Assembly: GCA_951394405.1 (NCBI GenBank)
Contig: OX596337.1
Location: 930,001 to 994,000, forward strand
Reading direction: 5' to 3'
DNA: 64,000 nt
DNA from: Coprinellus micaceus
Taxonomy: Eukaryota > Basidiomycota > Agaricomycetes > Agaricales > Psathyrellaceae
Position 1 is the stretch's first letter. Each line of letters starts with the position of its first letter. The position numbers and the translations under genes were made by a program. Of this stretch, positions 12,870 through 24,814 are shown in pieces. The notes under the pieces were generated by a model. The model ran no database searches. It was not told the origin of the DNA and was given only the letters and a program-made list of their open reading frames with translations.

Positions 12870-15059
12870 TTACGTGACTACTCTCCACGCGTCGGGCTCG
12901 CTCAGGGCGAATACAGAGTCCCATGGTATCACCTCTTCGTCCCCTTCTTCCTCAGTAGAAGTTATACCAAACGAGAAGGCGGCTTCGTGTGCGTTGGGTC
13001 GGTCGAGATGTCGAATAGTCAGCGAATCTTCATCTTTTGCAACGACACGCGCAAGGTTGAGCATAACCTCTGGGCTCAGCGTTGCAGGGTTCAAACCCAG
13101 GCTCTATAACAGGTTCAGTAAAATGGAGAATGCGCTTATGATATATCTCACCTTCCACCCAACAAGCGCCCCAACCCCAACCTGCTCCTTCCCAGCCACC
13201 ACCGCATAGTTATTCCACCCCACCTCCGCCTTCCCCCAATCCACCTCCGGTGCCTTCTTCACATTCACACTTTCCACACCGTTACCCCCATCCCCCTCAT
13301 CACCATAATCCAAAACAATAGGCTCCTCCTCGGCGTCAACAAACTGCCCCGAGTCCCCAGCACCGTTATACTCTTCACCCCAGTACTCTTGTTTCTGCTC
13401 CCACCCGTTCTGCTTCCCTTTCTCCTTGTTCTTCTTCCGCTTCTTAGAAGAAGTGGCGGTAGAGTCGTCCCACATCCCTTCTTCGACGTCCACACTCGTC
13501 ACGAACAGATTCTCCGGCACCATCCTCCGTTCTTGCAACTCGGAAGGCGGGATGAGCCTCGCGCGATTGCGCGACCGGTTCCCGTTCTGGTTTTGGCTTT
13601 GCGACCCAAGGCTCGTCGAGGACGTCGAGACCACCGGTGCATGCGCGGGGGTAGGCGTTTCGGTGACGACTGCCTCGACCTCCCTCTCCTCCCCCTCATC
13701 GAAAATGATCTTGGCCCTCGACCCATCACTCAACCCTCTCATCATACTCTGCTTGAAGAACCCTTTCTTCTTATTCTTGTTCCGCAGGGACGCCATCATA
13801 ACCCTGTCCTCTCCTCCCTCTGCACCCCCACGCCGTATTTCATCGACTTCCATAGTTTCCTCTTCATCCTCACCCTCCTCTTGCTCGTCCTGACCCCCCA
13901 ATTCATTACCTTTCCCTGAAGCCCTCAGACTAGGCAACACAGGCCCAAGCGGGATCGCGTTCACCGCAGACCCTCCAACAAGCGGTAAACTCACGCCCAC
14001 ACCAGCAACCGCGGCCTTCTCCGCCACCCGCTTCTTCCGCCTCCGTTCGTTTCGTGCGTGTGTGGTGGACTTGCCCAAGCCCGGTGGGACGTTTAGGGCG
14101 CTTTGGTGTCTGTATAAAATAAAAGTAGAAGATAGATTATGGGTTAACGCGAATACTTGGAGCCGAGAAGGGAGGTGGGGGAGAATGAACACAGAAATGC
14201 GTACTTGGCGTTGGGTTTGATAGCGATTGTAGGAGGTTGCTGCGAACTCCACCCTTTCACTTTCTTGACACCGCTCCCCGCAGTGGTTTTCCGGATCTTT
14301 TGGGGTGCTGGGGCGTCATCGTCATCATCTGAGCTCGAGGATGAGCTCGAAGATGAAGACGAGGATGACGAGGATGAAGAGGAGGAGGATATTGACGAGA
14401 AGCTAGAGGTCGAATTTGATGAGGACGAGCTTGACGAAGAGCTGGATGATGAACTCGACGATGAGGAAGATGAGGACGAGGATGAGAATGAAGTGTCGGT
14501 ATCGCTATCGCCGTCCCGTCCTAACTCATGCTTCGCCTTCCTCTTCTTCCCTTTCGCTTTAGGTCGGGTCTTGCTCTTCGAAACAGACCCAGCACGTTTT
14601 CGTTTCGTGCCTCTACCTTCACGTCCCGTCAGTAATCCAACCACACCAATAGTCTTCGCGAAGCGTACCTTCACTCTCTTCCTTCTTCACCTTCACCTTC
14701 CCATCCTTCACTTCCTCCTTCCCCTCCCTCCTCTCCTTCTTCTTTTCGTCCTTAGCGAGCACAACCCCAACCCTCCTCTTCACACAAACCAAATCCCCAT
14801 CCCTCACCACCCCTTCCACAACCGTCCCATCCAACAACTCAAAATCGTCCAAATACAATCCCAGCTCGCCCTCCTTCACCCCCATTTCCTCAAGTTCGGG
14901 TATTTGTGCGCACAACGACGTTTTGAGCGCCAGGATATCAAAGGACAGTGGGGACTTCGACGAGGAAGCCTCGGAGGAAGGGAGCGGTGCGGGGACGAAC
15001 CACACCCGCAGTGGAGGGAGGTTTGGAGGTACGGTTTGGATTTTGAGGCGGATTGGCAT
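12870..15059 (-). CDS. COIL: Coilin homologue (Cajal-body scaffold)
   Basis: Four exons, 15059-14669, 14616-14205, 14109-13152 and 13103-12870, give 664 residues. The N-terminus (MPIRLKIQ, then a beta-grasp-like stretch around LPLSFDI-LYLDDFELLDG) fits the coilin self-association domain. The middle carries Lys-rich motifs (KGKKRKAKH), an acidic block and a very long serine tract around residues 190-245. The C-terminus fits the atypical Tudor-like domain: VGALVGWK, then SLGLNPATLSPEVML, and a final IPWDSVFALSEPD. Coilin organises Cajal bodies, where snRNPs mature. The call is from domain order and motif feel, since coilins are poorly conserved. The next gene downstream on the same strand starts 272 bp away. 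Confidence 0.75.
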
Positions 15060-16578
15060 CGTTGGTTAGGTTGTCGTTACTCCTTTCCCGAGGTAGTTAG
15101 TAGATAGGCAGGCTCTTGAGAGATAGACGTCCGAGATAGAAAAGATATGAGTGAGAGAGAGGAAGGATCGCGCGACGGTCCGGTCAAGGAGTCGTCCTCT
15201 GGAGGGTGAACGCGCTTTTCGTGTTCTGAGCTCGTAGACGGAGGCTCGAGACCGTCCTGAGTGAGATCTGTTGTGACCGTCGTGGTCGTTGACCCAAGCC
15301 CTAACCCTAAAGCTACTGTCAAAGCAAACCAACCACGTCGCTCTTCCCAGTTTCTGTCACGGACCACCATGACCGTCGTCGAACATCTCTACATCGTCCA
15401 GGTTCTGTGTAGCCAAAATCTCTCTGGTCGCTGATCAAGTCACTGAATGCTTCGAACCAAACGTGAATGTGGTCTTCTGACTCTCGGCCGCCTTGACCTC
15501 TCTCAGCTACCTCGTCAAGCATCCCCTAGAGCCCTCGGCCGCCCTCAAATGGGGGGTCAACCGTACTTAGTACTTACAGCCACCTGCACGGCACTACGAA
15601 CGCAAAGGAACACCTGACCCCAACGAATCCAGTAGTTCACCCCCAAAGTGACCGAAACGAGCAGCGACCAAGGCCAGGCTTCCTCGATATGGAACGGTAA
15701 ACCGGATGGAAGTGTATGCTGACGCTCTATCTATGTCTCTGAAGCCAAACGCTAGGCTGCGCTAGGGACGGTTGTGGAGTTCGTTGAAGGCATTCCGGTT
15801 TGCCGAAGCCTTCCCTCGGGCATGCAACGATTGCTTCCCCCGGGTCCGATGCATCAAAGCGCTTGTTCCCACCAATTGACGCCTGTGTATCTCTGACAAC
15901 CGCGGTCCCAGCCTCCTTTCCTCCGTTGCATGCAGGGTCCGATGTTCTCACTTCTGGAATATAGCGCAGCGTTGTCGTATTCTCGTCTCTTCTTCGAGGT
16001 AAGTATTCTGTCACGCCCTTTGACATTTAGGTCGGGTACATTCTTCTGCCCGACCCCTTGCTCCCCCGCAGCTCTTACTCTGGCAATTTTGGTTGCTTCC
16101 GTCTCCGTCGAGCCAAGCTCAGGGCCGTAGCCACGGGACACTCCACATGACACCCTCTCACTTGGACCATCGCGCCAATTAATGGAGGGCCTATGATTGG
16201 CAGCGGCCCCATCCATATGATTGCCATTCATCCATCCTCCCTCGACCTGTAGGATCGTCATCCTTCTTACGCGCTTGAACCCAGACAACTCCCGCTTTGT
16301 CTTTGATATATCAGGCCTTGTTAAACTTGGTTTAAGATGATCATACACCCCAGGCCTTCCCTCCATCTCCGATACGTAACACTGTGCCAGACAGACACCA
16401 TCCCACACGATCTCGAGCCCGCATCGCGCATGACCTCGGTTCTATCATCGACCGCATCATATAGTCGCGTTTCGAGACTTACCGCCGCACCGACATATAA
16501 CAGAGCTTCTCACTCTCGTTGAACGATATTTGAAACCAACCCCACCCTCACCGTCTTTTCCATCTCTAGGACTTGACC
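15060..16578. other. Intergenic region between coilin and P450
   Basis: About 1.5 kb between divergent genes. The only marked feature is two telomere-type CCCTAA units at about 15299-15310, probably chance. No convincing exon or RNA gene is seen. Confidence 0.45.
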
Positions 16579-18983
16579 ATGCCTTCCATCCCCCCAGGCA
16601 TCACTTTCCTCCTCCAAAACCTCCCCTCCCTCGTCGCTCCACCCGCAGCCATCCTCATCCTCGGAAAGATCGCGTCCAACCACATCGGGGACCTCTCCTC
16701 CTCTGGCATCTTTGGAGGAAGTCCGGGTGCTATATACACCGAAGTCCCCACCTGGGTCATCCTTACGCTCGCTGCGCTTTCACTCCCAACTACGATCGCG
16801 GCGAGGATTGTGTTCAAGCAGTGGAAGGATGAACGGGACGCTGCGAAGCACGACGCGGTTCTGCCTCCTATGGTAAAGAAATCAGGGTTTGCGGGTGTTG
16901 CGCTGTTGAAGAGGTTGTTGAATAACTTTGCGGTTGGGTACCCGGGTGAGTGGACGCGCTTCAGATGGTCGGCGTGGGTTACTGAATGTGTAACTTGACA
17001 GGGGAGCTCTTTAGCACTTGGTTTGAAGAATCCGGAACGTTTATCGTCAACGCGAGGATCTTGTATGAGAATAGGGTGTGTTCGGTCTTGACGTTCGACG
17101 CTTCTGACCCGGAAAGCTGATTCACCCTCCTCGTAGTTCATAACCGCCGAACCCGACCACATCAAAGCCGTCCTCGCCACCCAGTTTGAAAGTTTCGAGA
17201 AAGGGCCGATACTCAAGCAACAACTGAACTCACTCCTCGGTGTTGGGGTGTTCAACTCGGATGGTAAGCAGTAGAAACGTCCTCGTTCAGAGTCCAGAAA
17301 TAAGATGCTGAGGAGTTATTGCGTATACAGGCGAAATGTGGAAGTTCCATCGCGCGATGACCCGCCCGTTCTTCAGCAAGGAACGCATCAGCCACTTTGA
17401 CATCTTCGATCGTCATGCAAAGGAGGCGCTGGACCTACTTGCTGCACGTCTGAAGGAAGGGCACCCCGTCGACATTCAGGTGTGCCACCCTCTTTTATTC
17501 ACGAAAAACTAAATTCAAACCCCCATAGGACCTCACCGGTCGCTTCACCATGGACTCCGCCACCGAGTTTCTCTTCAACAAGAACGTCCACTCCCTCGGC
17601 GCCGGCCTCCCCTACCCATACTACTCCGCCCTCGCCTCCTCCTCCCAAAACTCCTCCCACCCGTCCAATCAATTCGCCACCGCCTTCGACGAAGCCAACG
17701 GCATTATGGGTACCCGAACCCGCCGGGGCTTGACGTGGAGGTTATACGAGTTCTGGCAGGACCAGGTGGAGGTCCGGATGAGGACGATTAATAAATTTTT
17801 GGATCCGATTATCCAGGCGGCGGTTCAGAGGAATGTGGGGATGTTGGGGGAGAAGAAGGGCGTGGTGGAGAGCCATGCGGAGGAGGGGGAGAGTTTGTTG
17901 GATCATCTAGCGAGGCATACGGATGGTAAGTTCTTTTGGCGCTGATGGAATGTGAGGCTGAACTGTTCCGCAGATCGGAAGGTGCTTCGCGACGAGACTT
18001 TGAACATCCTCCTGGCCGGCCGTGATACGGTATGTGTCAGCCTTTGCTTGTCCAGGGTCAACGCTAACGACTATTTTCCTTTTTGTAGACTGCAAACACT
18101 CTAACCTGGGCTATCTACATGCTCTCCCAACATTCTGACGTTCTGCGACGGCTACGCGAGGAGGTCCTCGAACAGGTCGGCGAGAGTCGTCGTCCCACTT
18201 TTGAGGACATGAAGGACATGAAGTACCTGCGTGCGGTGATTAATGGTATGACCTCCTGTCTTATGTGTTCAAGATCCTTTGGCTAATTATGACGGTTCAC
18301 CTCTCAGAAACCCTTCGACTTTACCCTGCTGTGTAAGTCATTGTGGTTCATCGAAAGGAACGTGATCACTGACCCACTCCGAACAGCCCGTTCAACATCA
18401 GGACTTCCAATAGGCCGACAGTTCTCCCTGCCAAGAACGGACACCCCGCCTATTACATCCCGGCTGGAACCAAGTGAGTGCCTTACCACTTTACCTATCC
18501 AGTTCCCCGTTGACACCCCGACAGGATGGGATACAGCGTTCTGCTTATGCACATGCGGACGGACCTCTGGGGACCCGATGGTAAGCCTCTCAACCCTTCT
18601 CAATGCCGGTTCGCCCATCTAATATCCCCGATGAAATCCCAGCCGATAAATTCGACCCTGACCGCTTCCTCGACGACCGCGTCAAGACCTACATCACGCC
18701 CAACCCCTTCATCTTCCTCCCCTTCAACGCCGGTCCTCGTATTTGCCTTGGCCAGCAATTCGCCTACCACGAATCGTCGTTCTTCCTAATCCGATTCCTC
18801 CAGCGCTTCACAAATGTTCAGCACGTTTTGGAGGCACAACCGCCTGCATCGAGGCCTCCGTTGGGTTGGAAAGGAGAGAGCGGGCCGAAGGGGAAGGACG
18901 ATGTTTGTATCAAGAGTCAGCTGACCATGTCGGTGAAGGGGGGTATGTGGGTGAAGATGGAAGAGGTGGGATTGGCTAATTAA
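16579..18983 (+). CDS. Cytochrome P450, CYP63-like
   Basis: Eleven exons (16579-16945, 17002-17075, 17137-17263, 17331-17479, 17529-17925, 17974-18029, 18089-18245, 18308-18332, 18387-18473, 18525-18580, 18643-18983) join in phase to 611 residues. Two hydrophobic N-terminal segments form the membrane anchor. Landmarks are the I-helix AGRDT near residue 388, the K-helix ETLR near 443, DPDRFLDDR, and the haem loop [10 protein letters not shown] with its Cys ligand near 532. Length and motifs fit the CYP63 family of wood-decay basidiomycetes, monooxygenases that hydroxylate fatty acids, alkanes and xenobiotics in the ER membrane. The 3' half was copied in a local tandem duplication; see 21879-22417. 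Confidence 0.9.
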
Positions 18984-19852
18984 TTTCGGGAAGGGCGGTG
19001 TTGTGTGCATGACTGGTTTTGGCTTGTACCGACCAAGGAGCATTCTATTTTCACGTTTCCTGGCCTCGAGTTTCATCATGTCTGAATCCTGTCCCACCGC
19101 CTTCGTGTTCAGTCGCCCACAGAACATATCAAGCTGCTTCCCCACCTTCTGGGTCCTTCGATCTGGCGATCGCCTGGTTTCCGCAACTTTCTCGTAACCA
19201 ATGGGATTGCCAGATCGACGCTATCAGAGCGGATCAGTGGTATTTGCTCACCCGCGTGGACGCCTTGTTTGTGGGTCCAGCGTTTGCATAACCACTCACC
19301 CGGTCAAGGAGACTGATATAGCTCGTCCGGGTAGATATGCTGGGCCTAGACATGACTTAGCGCATATGTAGAACGGAGTTGGAGACCTCTGTCAGTGGTA
19401 GCACTGATCATCCCATGGCCCAGCCATTTAAGCGCCCGCGGTCCACATAGCAGAAGAGCCCTCACCACTGCCCCTGCCGCTCATTCCAATGCAGTTAATG
19501 GTGGGACCATTGATCTCTTCTTCAAAAGCCGCTTTCCTCACGACGAGACGTTATAAGTCAATTTCCAGTGTCCAATGGCATTGCCTTCTCCCGGCGCTTG
19601 GCTGTTATCGTGGTAACGCTTCCCGTCGCAAACCGCCCCCAGGACTGTCTTTGGAGGCTTCGGAGTGCTTCTTTCTGCGTTAACAGTTTCACCAAGCCAA
19701 CATCCTTGATCGATTTCTTTTGACCATCCCTTTCGAACAGCCTATACATATAGGCGCTGAGAATCTTGAATAAAAGGAAAATCCCAAGCGCCTCGAGTGT
19801 CCACATTCCTTCCTTTCCTTCCTTACCACCTCCTCCGAGAGTAGGTGCTACG

Positions 19853-21046
19853 ATGTCCTCTGCCTCTGCCTCCACTGCCAGTGGCGGTTTGGACATCCCT
19901 TTTAATCCATACGACATGCCCCCGTTGCAGCCAAATCAAGAATTACGCCCGCGCCCCTACGCACCTTCAGGCGGATCGGACCCAGTCCTGGCTCCCGGGC
20001 CATCTGCTCCAGCACCAGGAGCGCTTCCAGGACCCGCGGCGCCGACACCCCAGTTCCAAGATATCTCAGAAGGAGTTAATGGTGGCAGTAAAAGACCGCC
20101 TAACGTGCGCAAGGAATCATCCGTCACGTTCTCGAACGTTGGTGCCGATGGAAACGATTATAACTCGAGTAGGGTGTTGTTAGAGTCGCCAAGTGCCACC
20201 GAGGGAAGGAAGGCTCAGATGTCGCGACGATCCAGACTTCAAACACGCCTCGGGCTCAAAGGCCGACCGGGCACGTCTGTTGGCGACAGTAGGCCTATGT
20301 ACTCGATTCCGTCGGCGGTAACGTCGGTCGCGGACGTGCAGACAGCGTATGTGAATATGCTCATGGCTCTCGACCGTATTCATTGGGTAAATGAGGCTTT
20401 TGCGATTGCGTCCTGTTGGCTCCTCCTGGCGGGGTTTGTGGTTATGCCGCAGGCCCTGACGGAGACCATCCCAGATTTCCTCCGCGATCAACTCAACTCC
20501 AAGTCGAACCAGGCTTCGGGCGACGAGCTCAAGAGCGCGTTGACGCAGCTCATTACTCATGCGAACTTGTGGGTACTTTCTCTTTGGCTTCTTGACTAGA
20601 AGGTACCTTGTTCTTACTGTGACACCTTTTCTAGGTTTTACATCGCAGGGGGTGTCTCAGGAGCGGGGTTGCTCGGGATGGTCTCACTGTGGTGGCAATG
20701 GCGCGGAAACTACATCTGGATTACGCAGAAGATTTTCATGTTAGCCTTTCGAACTCAACCTTCTATTAAGCCACACTCACCTTGAAAATTTAGATCCGGA
20801 TTCTCCAACGGTCTCATAGGCTCAATCTCGACCTTAATTTCCGTCTATCTCCTCAAAGAAGGCGAGTGGGACCCACTATCGAAAGCGGCAATCGGCGTCG
20901 TGGGAGGGGTCACTGTGGCCAGCGGAGTTTTGATTTTGATATACTGGTATTTAACTGAGAGGCTCATCAAGAAGCATAGAGCTGTAGTTGGGAAGCATGG
21001 CACTGGGAAGGCTGGGAGAGGATATTACAAAGGATTTGAGGGGTAG
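19853..21046 (+). CDS. Four-helix membrane protein of unknown function, copy 1
   Basis: Three exons, 19853-20568, 20635-20739 and 20794-21046, give 357 residues. The first 150 or so are Pro/Ser/Gly-rich and probably cytosolic. Four hydrophobic segments follow, near residues 184-206, 240-262, 276-296 and 308-328, then a basic tail rich in Lys and Gly. A short conserved stretch before the first helix (SVADVQTAYVNMLMALDRIHW) may be amphipathic. The start at 19853 is chosen because its context matches the paralogue's ATG at 23261, although the frame is open upstream. I do not recognise the family. The tandem paralogue shares the exon structure, including an identical 105-nt second exon. Confidence 0.8.
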
Positions 21047-21668
21047 GGGGCTTGAAATGCGCAACATCGTGTTTTTCGCCACAGTATATGGCCATCAGGG
21101 GACTAGTATGTCTGGCCCGTTTACTATGATAGGGAGTATCCCCCTCGATCATTTTAACTATACACCGGCTGTAGAGGCGGAGCCTCAGGCGGCGAACTTG
21201 AACTTGAGCCAATATTCCTTAGAAATGGCCATACGAAAGAGGCATAAAAATCCTTGGACACGGGAATTCGGGCGGACCTGACTGGGTGCAACTAGTAATG
21301 AAAGCGGAGACGCGACCATTCAAGTTGACTCGGAATCTAATCACTGGCGCGCTTGTCACCCCTGACTCTAGGTTCGGTTTCAAGCCTTTTCAAGCCCCCA
21401 TGTGGGTGTCAGAGCAATGAGCCAGGTGTAAGGTTGGCGAGAACTGCTCGTGCGGGTCGAGCGTGACTCGAAATGTCTTCCTAAACGGGACTCCGAACCT
21501 ACCCTGACTCGGGAGAGAGGCTGCTCCCACAACATTAAACATGGCCAAACATTGCGCTCGAATGATCCGATTAACCCGCTCCTGGTCGCCTTTACCTTGG
21601 TCTTTGCTTTGCCACACGCCACCCCTTTCTCCATTCACCCCTCCGTTTACAGCCCAGCCCAGCCCGGC

Positions 21669-21878
21669 ATGCCTTTGGGAGTGACGATTATGGTTGTCGA
21701 CAACTCGGAGGACATGGGGAACGGGGGTTACGCGGCAGTCAACCCGATGAGTCGATCCTCAGTCCGATACTGTCAACGTCGTCTTCCAGACCAAGACGGT
21801 CTCGAATCACAAGAATAAGGTTTGGACTATGACGTCTGAGGGCAATTCTCTCAGGTAGGACCCATGTCCTACCCATCG
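21669..21878 (+). pseudogene. 5' fragment of RPN10 (duplication relic)
   Basis: The sequence from ATG 21669 matches RPN10 exon 1 (24815-24987): MPLGVTIMVVDNSE here and [14 protein letters not shown] there. Similarity extends upstream into the promoter, about 21480-21668 against 24580-24814. It ends just past the exon 1/intron 1 position. There is at least one small deletion and frame change, and no VWA continuation or UIMs. It is therefore a non-functional relic directly abutting a P450 fragment. Confidence 0.8.
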
Positions 21879-22417
21879 TCCGTTCAACATCAGGGCATCA
21901 GTTGTCTTCCTGGCAAAGAATGGTCTTCCGGCCTATTACATTCCCGATGGAACCAAGTAGGTATTGCCTCAGCTGACGACGTAGTGTTCCTCTCACAACA
22001 CTTTTAGGGGACCGATCTATGGGGTGAAGATGGCATGCCCCCTATTACGTCTCTTCCAACGGTCTGCTCATTCAGTGCCTCAACTTTTTCTCTCGATTCA
22101 TGCAATCGGGGACTTTGACACTGACCGCTTCCTAGACGACCGTGCCAAGACCTACCCTAACCCCAAGACCAGCACCTTCTTCCCCTCCTCTTTAACGCCG
22201 GGCCTCCCATCTGCTTGGTCGACGATTCGCCTACCACGAGACCTTTCTCCACAGAATTAACAGGACCGAGCGCATCCTGGGGTTTCAGCTGCCCGCCTCC
22301 CGCCCACCCACTGAGTGGAAGGGGCGTGATGGCCCAAAGGTGAGAGAGATGATGTTCGTACATATCAATAGTCAGCTTACGATGTGGGTGAAGGAGGAGG
22401 CGGTACTGACCAATTGA
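21879..22417 (+). pseudogene. 3' fragment of cytochrome P450 (duplication relic)
   Basis: Similarity starts at the first codons of P450 exon 9 (PFNIR, then AKNG-PAYYIP-GTK) and continues through the DTDRFLDDR region, the haem loop and the stop at about 22415. The haem loop reads FNAGPPICL, so the Arg before Ile is replaced by Pro. The flanking sequence is out of frame, and segments of exon 10 are missing. The 3' flank matches that of the intact P450 as well. It cannot encode an enzyme. Confidence 0.8.
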
Positions 22418-23260
22418 GTTCGGGATGGGCGGTGTTGCTGGGCGTTCTGACGTTTTTGGCTTCTACTGACCAGCTACCATTCCATTTTGACGTTTTCTTG
22501 ACTTCGAGTTTCATCCTGTGCCGCCACCTTGGCTACTGGACATGTTCAGTTACCTTCCCATCCTTCCGAGTCCTCCAAACTGGCAATCCCTTGGTTTCCG
22601 CGGGTTTCTCGTAACCGGTTGGATTGGCGGATCGACGCAATCCGAATGGACCTACAGTAACTACGCATCCACGCACGCATTGTGTGTGTCTGCTGCGTTT
22701 GCGTAACTTTGCATTCAATGAACAAGGCCAATATGGCACTTCCGGGTCGATATGGTGGGCCAGATGTGACTTGGCGGGGGCGTAGAACGGAGTCAACCGA
22801 CCCCAATCAGTGGTCGCATCATCTCATGACCCAACTTCAGTTAAGCGCTCGCCGCCCAAACGGCCGAACAGCCCTCGCCACAGCCCCCGCCGCTCATTTC
22901 AATGTATTGAATGGTCGGTGCATCCATCAAACTCTTCTTCCAAAACCGCCTTGCTCACGACGAGACGCCGTACGTCAGTTTCCGGTATCCAATGCCGTTG
23001 CCTTCTCCCGGCGCTTAATCGTTATCATGATCACGTCGAACGTCATGGACTGTCTTTGGGAGCTTCGGACGGCCTCATGTTACGCTAAGAGTTTCACTAA
23101 GTGAACAGTCCTTGATCGATCCAATTCATTTGAACGAACGATACATATAGGCGATGAGAACGTTCAACAGAAAAGAGCCCAAGCCCCCCGTTTGCCCGCT
23201 TTCTTTCCCTTCCCTTCTTCCTTGAACGCCTGAACGCCTCTTCTGCGAGCAGGCGCTACG

Positions 23261-24437
23261 ATGGCCTCTGCTTCATATGTCGCGGGCGGTTCGGACATCC
23301 CTTTCAATCCATACACCATGCCGCCATGGCAGCCAAGTCGGGAATACCACCCTTCAACCTATGTGTCTTCGGATGGCTCGGACCCTACCCCAAGCGCAGC
23401 ACCACGCAGCACAGCACCAGATGCATTCCCGGTGCCCATACCGACACCCCAGTTCCAAGATTTCTCAGGAGGAGCTCATGGTGTTGGTACAAGACCGCTC
23501 AATGTGCGCAAAGAGTCATCTGTCACGTTCTCGAACGGCGCAGCCAACTCGGATTGGGACTCGAGCAGGGTGTTGCGAGAGTCGCCCAGTGCCATTACCG
23601 AGGCACTTGGAGGAAAGGAAGGCTCGGATGTAGCAACACTCCAAAATGTGGGCTCGCGTCGGGTACTCAAAGGCCGACGGGGAATGTCGAGCGACAACAG
23701 GTCCATGTATTCCGATTCGTCGGCGGTGACGTCCGTCGCGGACGTGCAGACGGCGTATGTGAACATGCTCATGGCGCTCGACCATATCCATTGGATGCAC
23801 GACGTTTTCGCGTTTGTGTTTTGTTGGCTTCTCCTTGCGGGATTTGTGGTTATGCCACAGACCCTGACGAAGACGATCCCGGATTTGATTGATAGGGTCA
23901 ATATTTCGGACGAGGACATCAAGAACGCGTTGAAGTTGGTGGTCAACCATGTGGGACTGTGAGTATCGCTTCCTGGGCCTCGTAGTAGATGGGTGTGCCC
24001 TGTTCTTGCTGAGACGTCCTTCTAGGTTTTACGTCGCAGGGGGCGTTTCGGGCTTTGGATTGGTGGGGATGCTCATATTGTGGTGGCAATGGCGAGGAAA
24101 CTATATCTGGATTTTGCAGAAGATTTTCATGTGAGGTCCCCACCTATCCTTCTATTAAACCGCACGCTCATCTTGCGAACCTAGACCCGGGTGCTTCAAC
24201 GCACTCGCGGGTTCAATTTCGACTATAGTTTCCGTCGTCCTTCTGAACAAGAACAAGTGGGACACGTTATCGATTGTGACAATGAGCGTCGTGGGTGGGG
24301 TCACTGTGGTCAACGCTTTCTTAATTCTCCTGTATTTGTTTTTGATTGGTAGGCTTAGAAAGAAGCATCAAGCGCTGGTCGGGAAGCATGGCGCTGGGAA
24401 GGCAGGAAAGGGAAGATACCGAGGATTTCAGGTCTAG
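23261..24437 (+). CDS. Four-helix membrane protein of unknown function, copy 2
   Basis: Three exons, 23261-23958, 24026-24130 and 24185-24437, give 351 residues. The layout is as in the gene at 19853: a Pro/Ser-rich N-terminus, the motif RKESSVTFSN, the conserved SVADVQTAYVNMLMALD stretch, four hydrophobic segments and a basic Gly/Lys-rich tail. Exons 2 and 3 have the same lengths as in copy 1. The N-terminal region has diverged most. The frame and splice sites are intact, which suggests both copies are still functional. The function is unknown. Confidence 0.8.
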
Positions 24438-24814
24438 GGAGCTTGAAATGCTTATGCTGATTTATATCTATCGTCACAATATTTAGCCACAGAGGTACTA
24501 GGCTATTTAAGGTGCTGGTGTAGCATTAGTTTCGATAATTTAATATCCTTATGCACTGAAAAGCGACCAATCTACCCATGTTACCCCTGAGCGGGGCTGC
24601 TCCCACAAGTTTAAACACAGCCAAACACCGCGCTCGACGCGTCAGCTAACTAAACGCCGAACAATCAAGAACCCACTCCTCCTCACGATACCTCGCCATA
24701 CCCCATCCCTTTCACCCCTCACCTCTCCGTATACAGGCTACTCGACACCATCGTCGAAGTATACGATCCCACAACACCATCGAAACGTGAAACAAGGAGG
24801 ATATCTAGCCCAAG

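Larger units (their letters stand above)
18387..21878 (+). repeat. Tandem segmental duplication, copy 1
   Basis: This block runs from about P450 exon 9 through the first membrane-protein gene into a fragment of RPN10 exon 1. It matches copy 2 (from 21879) across coding and intergenic sequence: the P450 tails, the 0.85-kb spacers after them, the membrane-protein genes and the RPN10 promoter. The left edge is approximate. Confidence 0.75.

Noticed and set aside
14157..15107. Acidic plus-strand frame of 316 codons
   Set aside because: It is the antisense reading of coilin's serine tract (Ser codons reversed give Asp/Glu) and its basic region.
15299..15310. Two CCCTAA units as an interstitial telomere
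   Set aside because: Only two units, with no further array; easily chance.
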